The translations under genes were made by a program, and so were the position numbers. From contig NZ_UETR01000066.1 in the NCBI RefSeq assembly GCF_900491745.1, positions 1-10,466 of the forward strand: a stretch of 10,466 bases of DNA, written 5' to 3'. The notes beneath the pieces were generated by a model. The model was not told where the DNA came from and searched no databases. It saw nothing but the letters and a program-made list of their open reading frames with translations. The stretch is from Amarolinea aalborgensis (lineage in GTDB: Bacteria; Chloroflexota; Anaerolineae; SSC4; Amarolineaceae). Shown piece by piece: positions 6,810-10,466 of the stretch; within the stretch, counting starts at the first letter, position 1, and each line of letters opens with the position of its first letter.

Positions 6810-7126
6810 GGGTGCATTTCAAACTGGGGGCAGGTTGGGCGATGGAAGCTTCGTCGTGAGCTCAGCCGAACGATCGCTGCAATGCCTGCAAAGCTCGCCT
6901 GCGCGAGCTGCACCGCGCAATTGAAACGCGCCCGCCACGAGGTGCAAGCGCCTCGCGGCCAGTCAGGCCCGCAGGGCCTTCCACCTCGTAGCCCGATCCG
7001 TTCACGGTCGGGCGGCGTTGTTGGTGCGCACGCCATGCGGCCACCAACAACGCCGGAGGCCAAAGGCCATCCGGCTACGAGGTGCAAGCCCCTGCGGGGC
7101 TGCGCCCCCAAACTGAAATGCACCCC
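6810..7126. mobile_element. Probable non-autonomous mobile element (MITE-like) with 8-bp target duplication
   Basis: The left end GGGTGCATTTCA (6810-6821) is repeated in inverted form at the right end, TGAAATGCACCCC (7114/7115-7126), the two differing by one extra G. Both arms are followed inwards by GGGGG after a four-base mismatch block. The flanks are identical: GCCAATCA at 6802-6809 and again at 7127-7134, as expected for a target duplication. The 317-bp interior codes for nothing I can support; instead it is a chain of hairpins: AGCTCGC-CTGC-GCGAGCT (6892-6909), CGAGG...CCTCG (6938-6955), AGGCCC-GCA-GGGCCT (6965-6979), a REPIN-like block (6984-7082), and GCCCC-TGC-GGGGC (7088-7100). CGAGGTGCAAGC occurs directly repeated at 6938 and 7078. 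I could not assign the ends to a known insertion-sequence family. Confidence 0.7.
6984..7082. repeat. REPIN-like inverted pair of REP hairpins with GTAG feet
   Basis: The 99-bp block is a large imperfect palindrome. CCTCGTAGCC (6984-6993) pairs with GGCTACGAGG (7073-7082), and GGCGTTGTTGGTG (7014-7026) pairs with CACCAACAACGCC (7042-7054). Within each half is a smaller hairpin directly after GTAG: on the plus strand GTAG (6988-6991) then a stem with a TTCA loop and one bulged T (to 7013), and on the minus strand GTAG (7075-7078) then a stem with a TTT loop and again one bulged T (7053-7074). A GTAG tetranucleotide at the foot of an imperfect hairpin is the known signature of REP sequences recognised by RAYT transposases, and an inverted pair is a REPIN. 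No RAYT gene is in the window. Confidence 0.75.
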
Positions 7127-7182
7127 GCCAATCAACCCTGCGCAACCTGATGATTATCAGTGTCAAGCCGCGCGCAATCTGG

Positions 7183-7211
7183 TAGACTAGGCGCAGCCGC
7201 TGTGCTACAAT
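7183..7211 (+). promoter_or_regulatory. Predicted promoter of rocD-uvsE
   Basis: TAGACT (7183-7188) and TACAAT (7206-7211) are separated by 17 bp, and a TG one base before the -10 box (7203-7204) makes it an extended -10. The leader to the rocD ATG would be about 105 nt. I see no riboswitch or operator in it. Confidence 0.55.
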
Positions 7212-7322
7212 TGGGTGCCAGCGGCCTGGCGTTGGTGTGCGCGGCGAGTCTTCGCCCCCCACCGCGGCACCAGCATAATCGCAAGCAGCAGAATCGCCAA
7301 GAATTCTCAAGGAAGAGAAAAT

Positions 7323-8558
7323 ATGATGCTCACACAAGATTACGTTCAACTCGATGAAACCTATGGCGCCCACAACTACAAGCCCCTCAATGTCGTGATT
7401 ACCCAGGGCCAGGGCGTCTGGGTGACCGACGTCGAAGGCCGGCGCTACCTCGACTGCCTAAGCGCCTACTCCGCGGTCAACCAGGGCCACTGCCACCCGC
7501 GCATCGTGCAGGCCTTGATCGCCCAGGCGCAAACGCTGACCTTGACCTCGCGTGCCTTCCGTAACGACCAAATGGGACTGTTCCTGCAAGACCTGGCCAG
7601 CTTGACGGGCTATGAGATGGCGCTGCTGATGAACACCGGCGCGGAAGCGGTCGAGACCGCGGTCAAGATGGCGCGCAAATGGGGCTATCAGCGCGGCGGC
7701 GTGCCTGAAGATCAGGCCGAAATCATCGTCTGCGCCGACAACTTCCATGGCCGCACGATCAGCATTATCAGTTTCTCCACCGAACCGCAGTACCGCGCTG
7801 GCTTTGGCCCCTTCACGCCTGGCTTCAAAGTCGTGCCCTTCGGCGATTTGCGCAGCCTGGAAGCCGCATTCAGCGCCAACACCGTGGCCTTCCTCGTGGA
7901 GCCGATTCAGGGCGAGAGCGGCGTCCACGTGCCGCCGGCCGGCTACCTCAAATGGGCCAAAGCCCTGTGCGAGGAGCACGACGTTCTCTTCATGGCCGAC
8001 GAAATCCAGTCTGGCCTGGGGCGCAGCGGCAAGCTCTTTGCCTGCGACCATGAGAACGTCAAGCCCGATGTGATGATCATTGGCAAAGCGCTGTCGGGCG
8101 GCTGCTACCCGGTGTCGGCCGTCCTGGCCTCGGCGGACATCCTGAGCGTCTTTCGGCCGGGCGATCACGGCAGCACCTACGGCGGCAATCCACTGGCGTG
8201 CGCCGTGGCGCGGGAGGCGATGAAGGTGTTGGTGGAAGAAAACCTCATCGAGAACTCGGCCCGGCTGGGGGACTATTTCCAGGCCAAATTGCGCGCCATT
8301 GCCAGCCCCTTCGTGCAGGAAGTGCGGGGCAAAGGCCTGTTCATCGGCGTCGAATTGAAGCATGAGGCCGGCGGCGCGCGCCGCTTCTGCGAAGCCCTGA
8401 TGCGCCAGGGTCTGCTGTGCAAAGAAACCCACGAGCACGTCATTCGCTTCGCGCCGCCGCTGGTGATTACCCAGGCCGAAATTGACTGGGCGCTCGCGCG
8501 CATCGAGCCGGTGCTCTTGGGCCAGTTCGAGGGCGCGCCGGCCCTGGCATTGGCCTGA
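7323..8558 (+). CDS. rocD: Ornithine aminotransferase
   Basis: From the ATG at 7323 this is a 411-residue, cytosolic, PLP-dependent class-III aminotransferase. It transfers the delta-amino group of ornithine to 2-oxoglutarate, giving glutamate semialdehyde (which cyclises to pyrroline-5-carboxylate) and glutamate, linking arginine breakdown to proline and glutamate. It follows the human and Bacillus enzymes closely along its length: YGAHNYKPL (14-22), SAYSAVNQGHCHPR (47-60), LTSRAF (74-79), MNTGAEA with the phosphate-binding TGA (105-107), FHGRT (141-145, the arginine matching the substrate-binding one), VEPIQGE (192-198), ADEIQSGLGR (225-234, D226 for the pyridine nitrogen), the Schiff-base lysine K255 in IGKALSGG, and GSTYGGNPL (283-291). 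AAGGAAGAG ends 5 nt before the start. The frame is open upstream to 7215, but that extension is not conserved. uvsE starts 21 nt after the stop. Confidence 0.95.
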   Translation: MMLTQDYVQLDETYGAHNYKPLNVVITQGQGVWVTDVEGRRYLDCLSAYSAVNQGHCHPRIVQALIAQAQTLTLTSRAFRNDQMGLFLQDLASLTGYEMALLMNTGAEAVETAVKMARKWGYQRGGVPEDQAEIIVCADNFHGRTISIISFSTEPQYRAGFGPFTPGFKVVPFGDLRSLEAAFSANTVAFLVEPIQGESGVHVPPAGYLKWAKALCEEHDVLFMADEIQSGLGRSGKLFACDHENVKPDVMIIGKALSGGCYPVSAVLASADILSVFRPGDHGSTYGGNPLACAVAREAMKVLVEENLIENSARLGDYFQAKLRAIASPFVQEVRGKGLFIGVELKHEAGGARRFCEALMRQGLLCKETHEHVIRFAPPLVITQAEIDWALARIEPVLLGQFEGAPALALA

Positions 8559-8579
8559 CTTTTTTAGCGAGGCCCCCAC

Positions 8580-9554
8580 ATGCAGCTTGGCTTTCCCGTC
8601 GCTGTGCAGGGGCGCCCCGGTTTACGCGCGTACGACAGCCGTTCTCCCCAGGCGCCTGGTGGGCAAGGCCCGCACCTCAGTGTGAGCCTTGCCTACCTGC
8701 GCGACATTCTGCGCTACCTGGCGCAGATGCGCATCCACTTCTATCGCGTCTCCAGCCGCCTGGCCCCGCACCTGGCCTTTCCCCAGCATCCTGAGTTGGC
8801 CGGCCAGATGGATCAATGCCAGGCCGAGCTGGCTCACACGGCCGCGCTGCTGCGCCGTGACCGCGTGCGTGTCACGATCCACGCGGAGGCCAGCGTCATC
8901 CTCAACAGCGACGACGCCGCGCTGACGTCCGCCAGCCTGGCGCATGTGACCGGCCTGGCTGATCTGCTGGATCGCCTGGGCGCAGGGCCTGAGGGCGTGG
9001 TGGTGATCCACACCGGCGGCGTCTACAGCGACAAAGCCACGGCGCGCGCCCAGTTCTGCCGCCGCTTCGCCCGCCTGCCGTTGGCCGTGCAGGCGCGCGT
9101 GGCGCTGGAAAACGACGATGACCGCTACGGCCTCAGCGACGTGCTGTGGATGCACCGTCAAACCGGCGTGCGCCTGGTCTTCGATCGCCTGCATCACCTG
9201 GTGTACAACCCCGATGGCCTGGACGAATTCGAGGCCCTGGGCCTGGCGCTCAGCACCTGGCCACGCGGGGTGCGGCCCAAAGTCCACTTTGCCTCGCCGC
9301 GCACCGCGTTCAACCTGTTGACGGCGGCGGACGCGGGCGGGCGCCGCCGCTTGCTGGCCGCGCCGCGCTGGACGCAGCACGCAGATTATGTCAACCCTTT
9401 TGAGTTCATTGACTGGCTGCGCCGCGCGCGCGCCGGCGGCCTGCCCGATTTCGACATCATGCTGGAAGCGCGCGGCCGGGACCTGGCCCTGCTGCGCCTG
9501 CGCGCCGATCTAGAGCAGTTTGCCCCCGACGTGCGGAGCTGGATCGAAAGCTAG
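8580..9554 (+). CDS. uvsE: UV damage endonuclease (UvsE/UvdE family)
   Basis: This 324-residue TIM-barrel protein belongs to the UvdE family, which nicks DNA just 5' of UV photoproducts and some other lesions, starting an excision route separate from UvrABC. The family blocks are in order: LRDILRYLAQMRIHFYRVSS (40-59), HP (70-71), TIHAEASVILNS (99-110, H101), VVIHTGGVYSDK (141-152, H144), ALENDDDRYG (175-184, E177), VFDRLHH (200-206, D202 and H205), RPKVHFAS (232-239, K234 and H236), QHADYV (266-271, H267) and DIMLEARGRD (292-301, E296). These fit the metal ligands and the modified lysine described for the Thermus thermophilus enzyme. LEA is usually followed by Lys; here it is Arg. GAGG lies 7 nt before the ATG. 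The gene is probably read with rocD, since no promoter fits in the 21-nt gap. Confidence 0.92.
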   Translation: MQLGFPVAVQGRPGLRAYDSRSPQAPGGQGPHLSVSLAYLRDILRYLAQMRIHFYRVSSRLAPHLAFPQHPELAGQMDQCQAELAHTAALLRRDRVRVTIHAEASVILNSDDAALTSASLAHVTGLADLLDRLGAGPEGVVVIHTGGVYSDKATARAQFCRRFARLPLAVQARVALENDDDRYGLSDVLWMHRQTGVRLVFDRLHHLVYNPDGLDEFEALGLALSTWPRGVRPKVHFASPRTAFNLLTAADAGGRRRLLAAPRWTQHADYVNPFEFIDWLRRARAGGLPDFDIMLEARGRDLALLRLRADLEQFAPDVRSWIES

Positions 9555-9571
9555 AGGCAAAACAATGAACA

Positions 9572-9715
9572 GGACGCAGATCAACGCGGACGACGCACGC
9601 AGATTTGGCGGTACGGTTGGGCAGCCAATGCGGCTCCGGGGATGACTGGTGCAGCACGCGCGGCGTTGAAGTCCTTCTTTCGTCCAATCTGCGTTTTTCG
9701 GCGTGCATCTGCGTC
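9572..9715. repeat. Inverted repeat with ACGCAGAT-type arms in the gap after uvsE
   Basis: GGACGCAGAT at 9572-9581 and ACGCAGATT around 9597-9605 return in inverted form as AATCTGCGT (9686-9694) and ATCTGCGTCC (9707-9716), so two arms of about 30 bp with a poorly matched middle flank an 80-bp centre. ACGCAGAT motifs of this kind are common interspersed repeats in bacterial intergenic DNA. The 216-bp gap at 9555-9770 holds no gene besides this repeat. The element might act as a terminator for rocD-uvsE. Confidence 0.65.
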
Positions 9716-9734
9716 CAACTCGAGAACTTCGTGA

Positions 9735-9754
9735 ACGGTTACAGATAGAACCGT
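9735..9754. promoter_or_regulatory. Small palindrome just upstream of the 3' gene (possible operator)
   Basis: ACGGTT (9735-9740) and AACCGT (9749-9754) form a perfect 6-bp inverted repeat with 8 nt between, six bases before the ribosome binding site at 9761. It could be an operator or a leader hairpin. I could not find a convincing -10/-35 pair in this gap, so the promoter of the gene is not located. Confidence 0.25.
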
Positions 9755-9770
9755 GCGACAGGAGGCGCCT

Positions 9771-10466
9771 GTGGCTGTGCTACTCAATATGAACGATCTA
9801 CCTGCGCCGGGGCATCAGCGCGTGCTGGTGGCGGTGCTGCCTGCGCCGGCTGACCTGGCGCGCGCGGATGACGAGGGGTGGTATCGCGTGCCGGTGGCGC
9901 GTGCGCCCGGCCAGATGGCAGCCGATTACCTGGCGTTTTACCAAACCGGTGCCTTTTCCCCGGCTGACCGCTGGCAAGTGGCGACCCTGGCGGCCGTACG
10001 CCGCGTCGGCATTGCCCGCCGCGTGGACTTGCTGCCCGCGGAGTCGCAGCACCCGCGCGCGCAGGACGAATACTACCACATCGAGTTGGGACCGCTGTGG
10101 CGTCTACCGCAGCCGATTCCCAGCCGGCGCCTGCGTCGTATCACCTTCATCCCCACAACGCTGGCGCGACTACTCAGCGCGCGCGAAATCAACGATCTAT
10201 GGGACAAGGGAACGGCGCAGGATCGCCTTTGGCGCGCGCTCTTGAACGCCGGGTTGGAGGCCGAACGCCAGGCGCCGTGGGATGATCCGCCGGGCGACGA
10301 AGCGCCCGACCCGGATGATCTGTGGGGCGTCGCCGAAACGCCAGAACGACCGCCAATTGACTTTGCCCTCTACGGCAGCGCCGGCCGCGTCGCGGTCATC
10401 TGCCAGCCGGCCGCGGCCGGCCCGCGCAATCTGCGTGAAGCCCGCGATCAACGCTACGCGCTGGCC
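9771..10466 (+). CDS. Partial gene of unknown function; possible PUA/EVE-like domain plus degenerate nuclease-like domain
   Basis: The frame is open for 232 codons to the window edge, so the C-terminus is missing. I chose the GTG at 9771 because GGAGG (9761-9765) lies 5 nt before it; GTG at 9777 and ATG at 9789 are weaker choices. Residues about 14-130 contain GWYRVPVARAPGQMAADYLAFYQT, aromatic YYHIELGPLWRLPQPIPSRR and RRITFIPTTLARLL. The opening resembles PUA-like folds (EVE/ASCH) in its WYRVP and DYLAFY motifs, but I have not proved this. After EINDLW, the part LWRALLNAGLEAERQ followed by a spacer and PIDFALYGSAGRVAVIC looks like the DUF559/Vsr-type endonuclease core, with the D of IDF kept. 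The next strand has VICQ where an active family member would have an acidic residue (VECDG-like). The gene is in the same direction as uvsE, 216 bp away. Confidence 0.6.
   Translation, partial: MAVLLNMNDLPAPGHQRVLVAVLPAPADLARADDEGWYRVPVARAPGQMAADYLAFYQTGAFSPADRWQVATLAAVRRVGIARRVDLLPAESQHPRAQDEYYHIELGPLWRLPQPIPSRRLRRITFIPTTLARLLSAREINDLWDKGTAQDRLWRALLNAGLEAERQAPWDDPPGDEAPDPDDLWGVAETPERPPIDFALYGSAGRVAVICQPAAAGPRNLREARDQRYALA

Noticed and set aside
6794..7190. Protein-coding genes inside 6794-7190
   Set aside because: The frames run through the REPIN and the terminal repeats and have no family features; the DNA is explained by palindromes.
7215..7322. N-terminal extension of rocD
   Set aside because: The 36 extra residues overlap the promoter and leader, are not conserved, and the ATG at 7323 has its own ribosome binding site.
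8520..8567. Rho-independent terminator after rocD (run of T at 8560-8565)
   Set aside because: No stable stem lies directly before the T run; the nearest possible hairpin is over 10 nt away and weak.
7458..8579. 373-codon minus-strand frame opposite rocD
   Set aside because: It is an open antisense frame caused by GC-rich codon use; the plus strand is a full-length ornithine aminotransferase with all active-site motifs.

Overview
The window is GC-rich DNA that looks like a Chloroflexota (Anaerolineae/Caldilinea-like) chromosome. This is inferred from the high GC content, a DUF951 protein (typical of Firmicutes and Chloroflexota), an anchored protein whose repeats are joined by Thr/Pro linkers, and many interspersed palindromic repeats. 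There is no phage, plasmid or large insertion-sequence gene. I see no tRNA, rRNA or CRISPR.

Layout. 1-799 is gene-free and made of two tandem repeat arrays with units of about 162 bp and 145 bp. Both are built from short hairpins with TTCA/TGAA-type loops, and several have GTAG at the foot of the stem, the layout of REP elements. 800-3570 on the minus strand is a compact cluster: a membrane-bound NfeD/ClpP-class serine protease, then xseA and xseB (exonuclease VII), with a 16-nt gap and then an 11-nt overlap. 3571-3832 is a divergent promoter region with a perfect TATAAT on each strand. 3833-5242 on the plus strand holds a 68-residue DUF951 protein and an M24 (Xaa-Pro aminopeptidase-like) metallopeptidase. 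A long inverted repeat at 5325-5392 separates these from a convergent minus-strand gene (5412-6662) for an anchored protein with three Ig-like/beta-sandwich-like repeats. 6663-7322 contains a probable non-autonomous mobile element (6810-7126, with terminal inverted repeats and an 8-bp target duplication) that carries a REPIN-like double REP. 7323-9554 on the plus strand holds rocD (ornithine aminotransferase) followed after 21 nt by uvsE (UV damage endonuclease). After a 216-bp gap with another inverted repeat, a gene starting with GTG at 9771 runs off the end of the window. Its N-terminal part may be PUA/EVE-like and its C-terminal part resembles a degenerate DUF559/Vsr-type nuclease.

How the genes fit together. 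xseA/xseB and uvsE are DNA repair and degradation enzymes, NfeD/ClpP is membrane protein quality control, and M24 peptidase and RocD are peptide and amino-acid catabolism. They do not form one obvious system. The least ordinary parts are the palindromic repeats (two arrays, a REPIN inside a MITE-like element, and an inverted repeat inside a reading frame) and the unidentified 3' gene.
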